DNA of 64,000 nt from Coccinella septempunctata (taxonomy: Eukaryota > Arthropoda > Insecta > Coleoptera > Coccinellidae): NCBI RefSeq assembly GCF_907165205.1, contig NC_058191.1, forward strand, positions 31,576,064 to 31,640,063, read 5' to 3'. Shown in pieces: positions 1-13,600 of this stretch. The notes beneath the pieces were generated by a model. The model made no database searches. It had not been told where the DNA came from and saw only the letters and a program-made list of their open reading frames with translations. Made by a program: the position numbers and the translations under genes. How positions within the stretch are numbered: the first letter of the stretch is position 1; each line of letters begins with the position of its first letter.

Positions 1-554
1 ACTTTAAAGCTTCCTTTAACCCTACTGAAAATGACAGTAAAGGAGAGGCTTTAAGCCTAAAGTGACTTTAAATTTTATTATGAAACTGGGTGTAATTATT
101 TTATACAAGCGTGCGCGCACTTATTTCAGGTCGTAAAGAGTCATTTTAACAAACCGTGCGGGAAAAACGTAGAGTACCCTACCCTCCTTTCAACCCTGAC
201 CAACAACACCGAGTATTCTCAGAGAACGGTTTTGTTGCCCTCAAAGATTGATACAGCTAAAATTAGATGAATTAGAGAAAATATGGGACATATGCTATTG
301 TCTTGGTCTGTGTTTCTATCTGGAGGGGATTGCATCGGATGTCGTTTCCGTTTTCATACTGGATGGCGCTCTGTGTAACCAAAGAGTATCATATACTCTT
401 TGGTGTAACTGTATAGCAAAGACTCAAAGAGGGCCTTTGATTATAGACCAAACCTAACCTAACTCTATAATCTTTACTTAGTAGCGATGTGTCTTACTAG
501 ATAGTACTCAGTAGCTTGCCAGTATTGAATAAGGGTCCATCAATTCCAAACGTT

Positions 555-650
555 ATCCATCGGAGAAGAAGCTATGTTGCTTTGACGAGGTCAAATGAGA
601 CCGGAACCATGGTCAGCATCTGCTTTCTTTCGATGAAGCGTATTTCATTT
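555..650 (+). repeat. Interspersed repeat copy (partner at 9.03-9.11 kb)
   Basis: The block containing TTGCTTTGACGAGGTC and CCATGGTCAGCATCT recurs on the opposite strand at about 9025-9112 with few changes. Two copies on opposite strands within 9 kb imply a dispersed element (a SINE/MITE or the tail of a LINE). Neither copy has an open frame. The family is not identified. Confidence 0.6.
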
Positions 651-1740
651 AGGGCCCTGGCGATGGCAAATAGGCTAGTTCATTTCAGATCGTAAGACTT
701 CTTAATATTTATATCAGCTGGTGGTATGCATCTGAATTAATTCATATTATTATTATTATTGGTTGCCCTGACGCACAATAGGCTGCCTCACGATTCACGA
801 AGAGCAGCGCACCAAAAGAAACCATCAAACCATGAGAAACAAACAACAAACCAACGTGGAATATGATTGAACTATTGATACCAGAGGGCAGATACCACAT
901 ACCAGGTGGTCTCTGATTAGTTTAATACGTTTTAATACTTCATTTTTGCACACATTTACGGCATTCGTTGAGAAATCATCCACATTTGCAATCTGCAAAT
1001 GTTCATAAGAAGTGTAGGACATAGAGAAAGGCAGTCTCTGGTGTAGGAGGTTGGAAGTTATTTGTCAATTTTGATTTTTGAGACTTGATATGTTGCTTGT
1101 TTAGGGGAATAATGAACTTCTGTGTAAAATATTACACCGGATGAATCGGAAATAACAACCCCAATTTTATAATTTTGATAATGGTAGGTGGAAGGGATAT
1201 TAAAAGTTATTGTTGCCTTAATATCGTCCAGACCAAAGCTTAATCTCCCTAATCGTCTAATCTTTGGTCCAGACTTTATTTTATCTTATTTTTCTTAATC
1301 CTGCTATGGATGACTATTTATAGAATTTGTTCCTCAAACCATTGTAGATATACCTACGATACAATAATTGGTCTATAGGATCCAGAGAAAATTTTTGTCT
1401 GTTCTCTAAACTCATCTGTTCTCACTCATCGGGCGTATTATGACCACCTTCCAGATCCGTACTTGAAATTGTATGGAACCCCATTGGACTTGAGAGGATG
1501 ATTATTGAGCGATTTTTTATGAAATGATTCATTTTTATTAGTTTGTCAAAAAAAGACTCACTTTAAAGAGTAGGTATATAACAGAAGACACCAACTGGTG
1601 TCTTTTTGTAGATTTATTCCCGGTAACGGGATACAGCAATGAATGAATGAATACGGTGGATAATGGATATTGATATCTTCAAGTCGTGAACTGTTCACTG
1701 CTTTGACATAGCCAATGTGGAAGTCAAGGCGTTGATTAAA

Positions 1741-1783
1741 GTATTGTATATTATATTGTATTGTATTGTATTGTATTGTATAC
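1741..1783. repeat. TTGTA pentanucleotide microsatellite
   Basis: Tandem run of the TTGTA/GTATT unit, slightly imperfect at its left end. It lies about 145 bp upstream of the menin start codon. Confidence 0.85.
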
Positions 1784-1929
1784 GGTCACGATCCTCTTTG
1801 ACCTAACTCTTCTTTAGATGCTTAGTAGTTCTTTTAGTGAGTAGATAAGGAGCCCACGGACGCTTTGTCCGTTTTTTTATGTTTATTTTGACAGATGACA
1901 CTGACAATTGTAAAATGTAAATTATCGAT

Positions 1930-4875
1930 ATGGCGGGTTTTCGAGAGATAGATAAAGCAATATTTCCGATAAAAAATGTCCCGTCCGTTGTTCGATTATT
2001 CAAATCCCAACTAGAAGGACCAGGGGAACCCGATCTCGCACTACTTTCAATAGTTGTCGGCACAATTGAAAATTCGCTGACATGCCGGTCAAACATAAGT
2101 TTCCAAATAAGCGAACCCGTAGAACCAAGCAGTTTGCCTATTTTGGAATTGCACGTTATTGAAGAAATGTACAAAAAATTCCATGCAATAATAAAGGGAG
2201 CAATTGATTTAAAAAATTATTCCAAACCGTTTGCTACTCGTGATTTGGTTAAAAAAGTTTCTGATATCATCTGGAATTCTTTAACAAGAAGCTATTATAA
2301 AGATAGGCCCCATCTACAAAGTTTGTATAGCTATTTGAATGGTAGCAAATTGGACTGTTTTGGTGTGGCATTTGCAGGTAATACATAAAATTCATATTGA
2401 TATTTGCAAAAAACTTGATTTACCCATCTTATTATTAGTTGTAGCTGGATGTCAAGTTCTTGGATTCTCAGATGTGCATTTGGCATTGTCAGAAGACCAT
2501 GCCTGGGTAGTATTTGGGGAGTATGCCAATCAGACTGCAGAAGTAACTTGGCATGGAAAAGGTAACGAAGACAAGAGAGGCCAAGAGATTGGTAGAGGAG
2601 TATCTGCTAGGTCTTGGCTTTATGTAAACAATAGACCTGTAGTATGTACAAGGCATATGGAGGTGATTTATTAATCTTTCTTTAATTTACTGTTCTCTAA
2701 TTTGTAATTTCTCTGCTGTTTTAGGTAGCAGCTTTAGTATCTGCTATTAATCCTTCTTTGAATGCCACCCATGATGCCTTTGAAGTTGGTTTACTTCAAC
2801 AAGAATTACTCTGGCTTCTTTATGATCTGGGTCATTTGAAAAAATACCCTATGGCTTTAGGGAATTTGGGTGATCTTGAGGAAATTGCTCCAAAGGAAGG
2901 AAGGTATATATGAATGCTTGCATTTGGTATTTGTGATAAAATACTCAAATTTTCAGAATTCCTTGTAATACTTTATTCAAAGAGGCCATACAGTCAGCAA
3001 GAACACATTATAATAATCAACATGTTTACCCATATACTTATCAGGGAGGTTATTTTTACCGACATAAAATGTACAAAGAAGCTTTTGAAAGCTGGGCTAA
3101 CGCCAGTGATGTGATAAGATTGTAAGTTTTTAATAATTTTTGGTATATTACTTCAATAATTGAATCATGGAAACAAAAATATAAATGTTTCTATTGGATA
3201 TCACTATTGTGAAGGTGATTCTTATATAGGATGCTCAAGTTTGAAAGAAGGAAAATCCAGAAGACAATAGAGAATGAAATGGATATAAATTTTCTCATAG
3301 ATCTCTATTTGGTAGATTTTTCATTCACAATGTACAAGTTTGATTGGAAAAAATCATATCTATCAATTTTTTTTCAAAGTGCCGGAGATATTTGAATAAA
3401 ATTTTCTAGGTCTCATTCCAATAGCTTCCATCACAAAACTCGCTACCATGTTGTAAATTGAGGCTGTTTAAAAATAAATTATGAATTTGATTTTTCTAAT
3501 CACCCTTTAAGCCCTGTAGTTTGTAGAGTAAATTAATATAATGTTTTGATTCCCTATCGTCTCATGGATTTTACCCATTTCAAATTGTATTTTATAAACC
3601 ATTTCCATTTTTTTTCAAGATATAATTATTCAAGAGATGATGAAGAAATATACAAAGAATTTTTAGAAATAGCGAATGAACTTATACCTCATATTATGAA
3701 AGTAGAAAGCTCAGGTTTTAGTTCAAACTCCATCCTCAAGAAGCCTGAATGTTTTGCAAATCTTTTGAGGTTTTATGATGGCATATGTCAATGGGAAGAA
3801 GGTAATTTCATTTGATTCTTGCCTAACAAACCTCATGTTATAAATTTTCAGGAAGCGCAACACCAGTATTACATATAGGTTGGGCCAAACCTTTAGTAAA
3901 TACAATATCCAAGTTCGATTCTGACGTTAGGGCTAAGGTGAATATTATCTGTGCTGAAAGTGAAGATGAGAAAGGTACCAAGGAGACAAACGGTAATTTA
4001 TTCAACAACAATAATAATAACTATGAAAAAGAAAATGGAACTTCAACCAAAAAGGGGGATAAAGACCAGTCCACTTCCAATTTCCACCCCAGCATTGAGG
4101 CCTTAACAGCAGCATGCTCGGAAAAGCTTCTCAATCCAGAATATCTTCTCCAAGGTGATGGTTCTCCATTTGTAGGTAAGACAAAGTGAGAACTTTACAG
4201 AGAATGATCGGTTTTGTGTGTAATTTGTTATATCTACAAACTACAGAGTAGTTTGCGTTGCTCTGACTATGTCAGAACCTGAAAAAATGAATAAGAGTTG
4301 TTAAAATAATGAGGGGAAACTTTTGTTTCCTAAGTTAATATCTCCTCAACTATGAGGTACCAGTTTACTCTGGTACTGGTTTCAATCCATTTTTTATGCA
4401 AAACTGTTACCAACAAAATCGATCACTGTCTACAAAGTCCAGCCAGTGAGGTAATTGAGAAAAAGCTATTTCCTCACCTAAAATTACTTGTCCTTCAATA
4501 ATTATACTTTGAGTCTTTGACCGAAGATGAAAAAATAATTGATTTGTTGCAGGAGGGGAAGATTCTACAAAACAGGAAATGAATGGTAAACCAAGTACCT
4601 CAAAAAAAGAAGATGATAATGTTACTAAAATAGATACAAATAAGGCCCATTCTGAAGATATGAGTGAAGAGGCAGAAAAAGATAAGGAGGACAAGCATCC
4701 GACAATCATTCTCAGGAGTCATAAGATGAAAGAACTGAAGGACCTCTTACTCAGTGAAAAATTAAACACTCAGGCAATTTCACTGCACCTGACTGCTCAG
4801 TCACAGGTTCAAGTCAACAAAAAAGGTAGGAGTGACATGGATAATGTAAGGCCAAAAAGGGCCAGACGGGAGTAG
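1930..4875 (+). CDS. Men1: Menin, seven coding exons
   Basis: Scaffold protein of the nucleus that tethers MLL/Trithorax-type H3K4 methyltransferases and transcription factors to chromatin (family knowledge). Coding exons are 1930-2377, 2439-2662, 2725-2903, 2957-3121, 3620-3801, 3852-4175 and 4553-4875. All introns are GT-AG and phases match, giving 614 residues, close to human menin (about 610). Alignable blocks include RELVKKVSD-like RDLVKKVSDIIWNSL, VHLALSEDHAWVVFG, QTAEVTWHGKGNED, LLWLLYDLGHL, YPMALGNL, DDEEIYKEF and NLLRFYDGICQWEEG. The C-terminal part is acidic, Asn-rich and less conserved, then recovers the menin tail (LTAQSQVQ) and ends in a basic KRARR stretch that fits a nuclear localisation signal. 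A possible AATAAA lies at 5623-5628. The ATG has a good context and is the first in frame. Confidence 0.95.
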
Positions 4876-7800
4876 ATATTTCCTTCTGGATTAATCACAA
4901 ATGTTTGTAAAATAGACAACACTCTGACGACGGACATAAGTCACATTTGGGCCAATCTATCCACATTGTGATATTTTGATTTTAAATTGAAATTTCTATC
5001 AAAATTCGGTGTGTGTATTGTGAAGATGATATTTTTAGAATGTTTTGCTTTTGCAAAAATCCGATTTTGAAACGTTAGCGAATGATGACAATTTTTTAAG
5101 GTGAAGGTGCTATGACTAGAAATTTATGAGTGATATTAAGATTTTTGAGCTTCCTGATTTTGGTACCCTTATAAATTTGCAGTATGCAAAGTAACACCTT
5201 TAACCAAATGATATTTGTATGGATTTTTCTCTTGGAATTTCTTCCAAACATTATGATTTCAATAATATTCTCACATTATCGCCGCATGACATTGGTTCAC
5301 TGCTGTCAATAATATTGCTTGGTTTTGTTTGAAGTAATGAACGAGTTCAGAAATGCTTGCCATCCTTGTAAATACTCAAAAAAAACCAATACAGTGGAAT
5401 TTTTTTTCTAACTTACCTAAATGCAACATCTTGGTAGATGAGGAGCCGTTTTTATCACTTGCATTTGATAGCTTGTACAATTCCAAGGATTGTTGAATAA
5501 TTAAGGCAATCAAAGGCACAAATAGAATTTAAAAAAAGTATGGTTCCATTGTAGGACTTTTTTAGAGTTCTTACAAGGTTGGAAAGCGTATCTGAACTCG
5601 CCCTTTGTGAAATAATGGTGTAAATAAAATCAAGATTTCCATAAATCCAATCCTAAAAATGCTACTGCAAACTAAGAGGTACTTTTATTTTACTTTACAG
5701 TATTCATAATCTTTGAGAAAAAGTGATAGTTTTGTGGTTGCAGGGTTTTCTGTGTAGTCTAATTTACAAATATTTTCATGAAACTATCATTCTCGTGTAC
5801 TTAAAGCTGTAGGGCATTAACTTGCAATATTCACAATATTCTCTTTGCATCAAATCGAAATAGAGCATGACAGAATCATAAACATGATTGAGCATTTAGA
5901 AATCAAAACTAATTGTGCAATCCTCCATAGATTGGTTAGATGTAACTTCAGTGAAATAGTACTATACACCACTACAATGTTGTATAGTGTGTGGTTAAAA
6001 GTCTGATCAAGATCTTTTAAAAACAATAAAATTCTGGTGGCTGATCCTCGATAGCTTGGTTGGCAGTACCAAAGGTTTGTCAAATTGTGAATTGTTGGAA
6101 AACAATATTTCTGGCGCAATACAGAAAAAAGATAACCTCATTGACTTCCTTCAGTAAGTCTTATATGATTTTTTTATCAGAAATTTTTTTGAATGATTTA
6201 AAAATCATATTTATTCCTAACTTGGATTTTCTTGTTTTAAGATCTTGACCTGGACTTAGTTTTACTGTATGAACCATAAGTTCAGTTGGACTGAACTATC
6301 AATATTACAATACTAAGGAAGGTTATGAGTGTGATTTCAATATAAGGACTGATGATCATGAGCTACGTTTTACGCTGTGTCTAGCTTAAATGAGTATAGT
6401 GCGGTGCGTTACGTACAATTTTATAGTTAGCCGAACTAAAAAGTAGAAAGAAACAAGATTCAGAAAAATTTAGTTTGGTTTGACTTAAATTAATAAAACT
6501 TTCTATGCGTTTGCACGCATACGACTGCGAGGAAAATAAGACATTGCGTGCGTTACGATATTCTATATGCGTGCAAGTTTCCTGCAAATCGCGCTTGAGG
6601 TACTCGAGACGACTGTCACGGCTGTCAACCAACAACAGCGTAGAGCACTGCGACTAGAGCCGTTAACCCCGCCGACGATCTTCGTCGATAGACAGTCTTG
6701 ATAATCTTCCCGAGAAAAACGGACCTCACGCTGGACAATTCGATTATTTTTTCCATTGCTTGCTTTATCGTAAAACACCATCGCAAGCAATGCAGCGGAA
6801 GCATCGTACTAGTCTCATCTACGCTGGATACAGCGTAAGGGTTCCAACCATTTTCAGATACCTCAATACATCTGGCTATCCATAAATGATTTAATTGATA
6901 ACTTCGATCCATCAAACTCCATTTCAATATCGTCCTCATCTCCTCCAAAATAGCTTAATTTTTCATTTGCTTCATTTGCGCATAATTAATTGCTTCAGTA
7001 ATCTCACGAAAACATTATCTCGAATGATCCAGTACAAAATACGATATTTTAAGTAAGTACGAAAGCAATGGCAGTACATATTTAGTTTTGAAATATCAGG
7101 TTTCTCATTAGATAACTGTGTTAACTTAAGAATAAGTTTAAAGTATGTGATGCACTCTGAGTAATATTATCTTGAAGGTCATAACTGTCCAAATCTCAAA
7201 TGACACTTGCGATGTACGGATTTTGGACAGGTAGGACTATTTATGCACGAGTTACAATGTTAGGTTTTCGACACGTTAAAGTTAAAACTGTTTTAGATAA
7301 TGTTAGACATTCCCCAGTGATATGTTCACTCTTATTATTTGGTTGTTAATGTGCATTTTTGCATCTCAATGTTTTATAATGCTATTTATTGAATATTTCA
7401 ATGCACGATGCATTCAGTCACTGTTAATTTATTATTTTTCTCAAGAAATGTGGTGGTGAAGGGACTTCAAATATATTAATCATTCAAAGAGTATTATTTT
7501 TGAGAAAAATCTAAAATGGAGATTATTTAAATTATTTTTTATACTTTTACTTTTTATACTGAGTTTGAAAAATATTCAGAAATAACGCCTTTGGACCTTC
7601 ATCCCCAGGTAAATTGAATTCCTGTTTCAAATCTCTTTTTTTTTTGCACATATTTAGATATAGTTTTTCCCCCAACTGAATTCTGTAGTTTGAAATAAAA
7701 CTGCAGATTCTTTGAATCTAAATCAAAATAATTCCTGATGATTTTTTTTTAATTCAATTTGATAGAACAGTGTATTTGGAGTATTATTTTCTCATTTGAC

Positions 7801-9316
7801 TAGAGCTGAAAAGATTTTTTTGAAAACTTTAATGCAGGTAGTCTACAGTCCAATTTTCTTTAGAATATTTGATTCAGGTGTAGTTAATAAGTGTTTCGTT
7901 AGTAATTCTAGGACAGAATGATGATGCGGCAAAATTAAATTATTGTAGTCTGTGATGAACTAAAGGGTGACTAATGTATTTATTGATTAATGTATTTGTA
8001 GAGATATAGGTATTATTGATGATGTATTTTTCTAACCGAAAAATAATTTTTATCAGAATCTTCCATTTTCTTTGTTGATGTTACATTATGCAAAGTTTAA
8101 CTTACAAGTTTTGGAGGTAACCTAATTACTGTTATATTCAAAGGTTCTCCTAACACAAATTATGTACAACATCACATTAGGATTATTATCTGATGACATA
8201 TGTATACTAATAGGAAGTACTACTTATTGTAATTCGCCCACAATAAATCAAATGCATACACAAATGCGTCCTTTTTATTATACACTAGCTGTGCCTACCG
8301 CTTCACAGCAGTTACTTAACTTTGTTTATTTTTCTTTTCAATTACCTCAACTTCATTTCACTTCACTTTTCTATTCTAGTCTGCTCTTCTTCCTTCTAGT
8401 CTTTTCTACTCTATTATTCTGCTCTACTATATTTCACTTGACTTTTTTTGTAATCTAAAGCCTTTCGTGCAGTCAAAGTTTTGTAAAAATCGGTTAGGCC
8501 AATCCAGAACTTAAACGGGACAAACAGACACAGTGACAAAAATTTTAGAAAAAGTTTAATATGTTTACATCACGTACAAAAAACCTAATAACTCAAAATC
8601 TCTCCAATTTTATTTATTAGTATAAATTCTCATAATCTATTCTTGTGTAATACAATATGTCAGCAGTTGAAAATCGAAGCGTATTATATTCTTCAATATG
8701 CTCTTTGAAAAAGCTGTTGCTCCCAGGAACAATGCCTTTTTGAGGTATTTATAGATCATTCTAGCATGCTTCTTCAGTTGCACAGTTTTTAACAAATATC
8801 GGTCATTAACTAAACTCTCAACTCGAACCCACATTATGATATTCACTGTATTTCGAATTTCATCTCCAAAATATCACGAACTATTTTTCTTCAAACTGCT
8901 ACTACAGTTAATAAACGAAATTGAGTCAAAAACATAACACTCGCTTATATAAAATCAACAAATTTCACGATATACATCGAACTTAGCCATCCAACATCAC
9001 ATGTATTAACAGAAATACCATTTCGTCGAGACAGTAGATGCTGACCATGGTTTTGGTCTCGTCTCATTCGACCTCGTCAAAGCAACACAACTCCTACCTC
9101 GACGAAAGATTTATTTCTATCTTTTGATACTAGACCTTGAGAAACTTTGTCGATTAATTTTTAAGACGCTAAAATTCAAAGCAAATTCTATTTAAATACT
9201 TTTTACATTTATTCAATAACCACATTCTGTATCTTACTGATATACTAAACTAAACATTTAAACAATTTGCATAAACATTCCAAATTTCACAATAGATAGA
9301 ATCAAAAATTCTTTGA
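4876..9316. other. Menin 3' UTR and repeat-rich intergenic DNA
   Basis: The first part (to about 5.65 kb) is probably menin 3' UTR, ending near the AATAAA at 5623-5628. The rest is AT-rich without supportable genes. Overlapping minus-strand frames at 6381-6948 have no recognisable motif or splice structure. A block at about 8465-8565 (GTAAAAATCGGTTAGGCC followed by ACAAACAGACA) resembles the conserved tail found in many insect non-LTR element remnants. A CT-rich tract precedes it. Confidence 0.55.
9025..9112 (-). repeat. Interspersed repeat copy (partner at 0.56-0.65 kb)
   Basis: Reverse complement of the block at about 555-650, sharing the TTGACGAGGTC and CCATGGTCAGCATCT segments. It is an unidentified dispersed element lying just downstream of the hypothetical gene at 9317-9952. 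Confidence 0.6.
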
Positions 9317-9952
9317 TTAACCAAATGATGTCCTGGATGAAGTTTTTGGTGTTTCTGTTTTATCATCCAATGTCTTTCTTCTGATAATTCTTTCCTCCGT
9401 ATCCACTTGAACGATTTTACATACTGATGTCACATTATCGATTATATATTTTCCTCTTTCCTCTACGTCTGGACAGAAACTTTGAGAAGATTGTTTGGCA
9501 TCGTGAATTTTCTCTATTTTCTCGTCATCTTCGAAGATTTCTGTTCTGCTTTCTTCTACAATTACTTTCAGGGGAGACGTTCTATCATGTTGATTGTCGG
9601 ACTCATTGGAAAGCTTGTATGTGAAAGGTGTCATCTGTTCCACATGCTTATACATGGATGATATTATGGTGTCTTTTTTACAAAGACAGCTCCTATCAGT
9701 TGTTCCCGGAAGATTACTCAAACTTGTGATAACTCTACTCGATTGGTCATCCCTCAGAGGTACCGCAGCCATTACTTGCCTAATGGAGTTGGGGGAAGTA
9801 TTAACATTTCTAATGGCTTCACCGAACGTTTGTATGCCTATATCTCTGGTTTCACATAACTGAAATATAAAACGATTATTGCCAATCCTACCATCCTGAT
9901 CGTTGAATTGGCAGTTGTTTCTTTTAAAACTCCAAAAACATTTTCTTGCCAT
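9317..9952 (-). CDS. Hypothetical protein, single open frame of 211 codons
   Basis: Not recognised. It is the longest uninterrupted minus-strand frame outside the named genes. The ATG context (AAAATTATGGC) is acceptable. The protein is hydrophilic and mixed-charge, with no signal peptide or membrane segment. The middle is rich in Ser/Thr/Asn, and the C-terminal half is acidic then basic (EERIIRRKT) and ends in SRTSFG. A strong acceptor-like TTTATATTTCAG sits in frame about 30 codons from the start, so the first 31 codons may be intron and the true start may lie upstream. The gene lies about 660 bp downstream of the coiled-coil gene's stop on the same strand. The alternative is a chance open frame, but its length in such AT-rich DNA argues against that. 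Confidence 0.45.
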   Translation of the reverse strand: MARKCFWSFKRNNCQFNDQDGRIGNNRFIFQLCETRDIGIQTFGEAIRNVNTSPNSIRQVMAAVPLRDDQSSRVITSLSNLPGTTDRSCLCKKDTIISSMYKHVEQMTPFTYKLSNESDNQHDRTSPLKVIVEESRTEIFEDDEKIEKIHDAKQSSQSFCPDVEERGKYIIDNVTSVCKIVQVDTEERIIRRKTLDDKTETPKTSSRTSFG

Positions 9953-10615
9953 AATTTTCTAGATGTCTCCGATTGTACGACAACGGCCTACTAGATTCCT
10001 CAAAAACTATCCAAATTGCTTGTTTTGCAACATCTTTCGCAAATTGTACAAGGTAAAACTCATAGACTCTATATCGCCGTGAAGCCATCAAAAAATGTCA
10101 TGAAATGTTTCAATGAAATACTGGTTGTTGAGAAAAAGTCAAGTTATTGCAAGTTGTCATTTTGAAAAAATAGGCAATGGGATATCGACTACGAATTCGC
10201 CTGCATTTCAAAAGATGCTCTGAAGCTCTGTGTAAGTGATTACAACTCACTTCGGTTCGTGAAACTTGTAGTTGCGCTGAAGAGAATTAATAAGCCGGAA
10301 ACCGTGATCTATAGCTGCGATCGATTATCTTGATTTGATTTGGGATAAGATCGTTCTAGCGTTAACAATTATTCGGAATTTATGTGTTAAATAGCATTTC
10401 CATTTAACTATGGAGTGATATTCGATTTCGTTGAAAAAATAACAGATACATATAGAAACTAATCACCCTTGTTCTACATCTGCAGGTCATATCTTCATGA
10501 TCTTTGAACAGATAGTTTACCATTGAGCATTTGTCATGAACATTGTCGCATATTGTACAAATGCACTGAAACCTGAAACATGAAATAACTATTCAGAAAA
10601 TACAAATTGCGCTGT

Positions 10616-13600
10616 TTAACGAGCGTACAATTTATTCTCTAGTTTATTCACTCTTTTCCTGAGCCTAGAATTTTCCTGTTCGAAGAAATCTCTTTCGGCC
10701 CTCATTTTATCCATTTCCGAGCTTAATTCAGATAAAACTTTTCCTTTAGAACTCATCCCATTTAAATCAGTTTCGAGTTTTCTACATTCGCATTTCAAGT
10801 CAGAAATTTTTTTGTCGCGCTGAAAATTGTTAGTTGGACAAATTCATTCTTCGAAAATTTTAAGACTTACTGCTCTATTATCCATTTCTAACTGCTGATT
10901 TATATCTTGGAGGTTATTCTTGCTCTTGAGAAGATTGTTTATTTCTATCTCCTTTCTGTTCACTTGTGTTCGGCAATCCTCCAAATCATTTTTCAACAAA
11001 CGAATCTATCAGGGGAAAATTAAATTTTGACAAAAGAGGACTGTGAAATAGCTGAGAAATCGACTGAATTATTATGATTTTGGCAGGAACGCACCTGGCG
11101 TTCATATTCTACTACAAGATCTTCCAATTGCTTCGACTTGTTTTCTAATTCATTGACAGTTTCCATCACTACAGATACTTGCACCCTAGTGTGGTTAGAA
11201 TCTGTCTGAAGCTGATGGTTAGATGTTGCAAGAGCATAGGTCTCCTTATTCAACTGCTCAACTTCAGCTTGTAATGACTTGCTCTGTGCTTCCTTCAATA
11301 AGTGAATTCTAAACAAACTCATTGAATTTAAAAAGTCCTCACCTTCTCCTCAAGAATGGTCTGACATTTTTTTACATCCTGTAGTTTTTGTTCATTATCC
11401 GTTTGTAAATTTTTAATTTCTGTTTCTTTATTTTCTATAATCATTGCTGATTTATCGCATTGATCTTTAAGATCGATCACTCGACCTTCTAAGTTCCTTA
11501 AAAAATATAATTGTTTTAGTTTATAATAAAAATACAGGGTATGATATGAATACTTCATATCATCCTTGAGTTTTCTCATTTCTTCTTCTAATGTGGAAAT
11601 TATTTCGTCCTTATTTTTTGTTTCTTCTTGACATTGGAATAGCAGTTCAGTCTTTGTGTCTAATTGATTCTGCAAAATTCAGAAAACTTGTTTAATATGG
11701 GAAAGACCTCGAGAAATTTGATTGAACCTAAATATTCTGTCAATTTCCCAAGTGGATGGATATTGATACTTATCTTCGGAAAATATTTCGTGGATAGTTT
11801 GTTGCATTCGAAATTATGATCATTCTAAAAAATTCTATGATTGGGTGGAAAGGTGGTTGGAGCACTTTAATAGACAAATTGACAAAATACTAGGTGTAAC
11901 AAAAAGGGCTCAATGATTTTCTTTTTGGGATTTCCATATTTTCGATCTAAAACAATCAGTAAGCATATTGGATTGTCCGAATAATCTATAGGATTTCTTC
12001 ATCACGCACCAAAAGGTTATCCTTATCGTGATTCAACTGCTTCAAGGTATTCATAATATCTTCTGAAGCATATGAAACTCTCCTTCCTGGTTCAGTGGTA
12101 CCATCGGTGGTCATACAAGGGCATTTAGGCGCCGACAGTTGCGAATCTCTGCTGTTTCTCTTCTGATATTTTGACGTGTTTTGGCAATTCATAAGTTCTG
12201 CTTCTACTTCCATAAGCTGAGCTTGTGTATCCAAAAGAGCATTATCACATTGTTCGTGAAGTTTCCTGAGAAAAAATAAAACATTACAGAATCTCAATCG
12301 AAAAGAAATTCTGGGAAAAGTTTATACTCACTTTAATTGACAATACTGCGTCTGGATTCTTTGTACTTCCCCTTGTGCAGCATTCAATAAATTAGTGTAC
12401 ATGCCTACTTTCTCTTCTAGTGAATTAATAGTGACTCTACGAATGCCTTGAGCTTTCATTAGTTCTCTTCTTTCCCCTTCCAATTTATTTATGACATTTT
12501 CATATTCAACTCTTTGTTCTTGAAATTTAGCGTAGTCTCTGTTTTTACTTTCACTTATAGTCTGAAATATTTTTTTCGAATTTTGCATCATCGTTCATGA
12601 GTTTTATATTTTGATTGATCCGATAAGTTTGATCTGAGTTTTCTTTTCAGTAAAACCGAAGGATAATCATTTTTGCATTATCTAATCACCGCATAGTATT
12701 TGCCGCTCATTTATTCAAATAAGGAAGGAAAAAAGTGATGAAACTTAGGATCCTTTCAGATCTTCGCAAAGAGAATTACTTTGGCAACTTTTGCAATAAT
12801 TCAAAAGATTTGTAATACCTATAGTACATAATAATAATAATAAGATTATGACATTATGAATGACTGCATCTCTCAACGTTTCCATCTTTTACTACGCTTC
12901 AAATTCATTTACGCGGTATGCTCTGATTTATGAAATGAGAAGTCGGTAAACACGCTGTTTGAACAATACCTTGATTTTCTCCCTCAGACAGTCTGTTTCT
13001 GCCTCTAGTCTTTGAATATCTAACCTCAACAAATCTCTTTCTCTCTCCGTCCTTTTGCACGAAGCCTAAAAACGAAGTAAGTTTCAAAATGAAACCGACA
13101 ATTTAGAATGGAAACTTACCTTACAGCACTTTCCCGTAGGAGATTCCGAATCGAATCTCGGCCCACCTTCCTCTAAACGTGACATAAGGCAGAATTTGTC
13201 TTTTGCTAGAACTTCATTTTCTCTTTGAAGATACTCGATCATTTGCTCTTTTTTCTGACAGGCTATGCAGCTTAAAGCATTTCCTTCCTTGACGAAAAGT
13301 TGTTTCATTATTGGGGAAGTCAATAGCAGTAGTGAGTTCTCATCAATGAAGCTATATTATATGATTTTCATTTCTCAAACTATTATGAACAAATTAATGT
13401 TATTTTACAAGAATTTTTTGGTCGTATCAATCAATTCGTTATTTAGCAGTTCCTCATCCGATTCGAGATAGTTATTTATTGAATATCTACGTGGGATTAT
13501 ACGCTGAAAAAATCTCGTTATGTGCGTTGGGCTCTGATAATTGGCCCAACTTCTTGGTCCTCTAGTATGGAAACGGAAGATCCAAAAAATATCCGCTTGT

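Larger units (their letters stand above)
1..1929. other. Intergenic sequence left of menin
   Basis: No convincing coding region. It holds an 11-bp inverted repeat with a 3-base spacer (379-389 / 393-403), a short ATT run near 745-762, a TTGTA microsatellite, and a stretch (about 555-650) that recurs inverted near 9.03-9.11 kb, so part of it is interspersed repeat. The last 100 bases should hold the menin promoter and 5' UTR, but no clear TATA box is visible. Confidence 0.6.

Noticed and set aside
1803..2174. 123-codon minus-strand frame
   Set aside because: Antisense shadow of menin exon 1.
6381..6948. Three overlapping minus-strand frames (61-107 codons)
   Set aside because: They overlap each other in different frames, have no recognised motif and no consistent splice structure. 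The locally GC-richer composition explains them.
9963..10080. Plus-strand frame starting MSPIVRQRPTRFLKN with a GTAAAA donor-like end
   Set aside because: Only about 30 codons, no partner exon on the plus strand was found, and it overlaps the region upstream of the minus-strand hypothetical gene.
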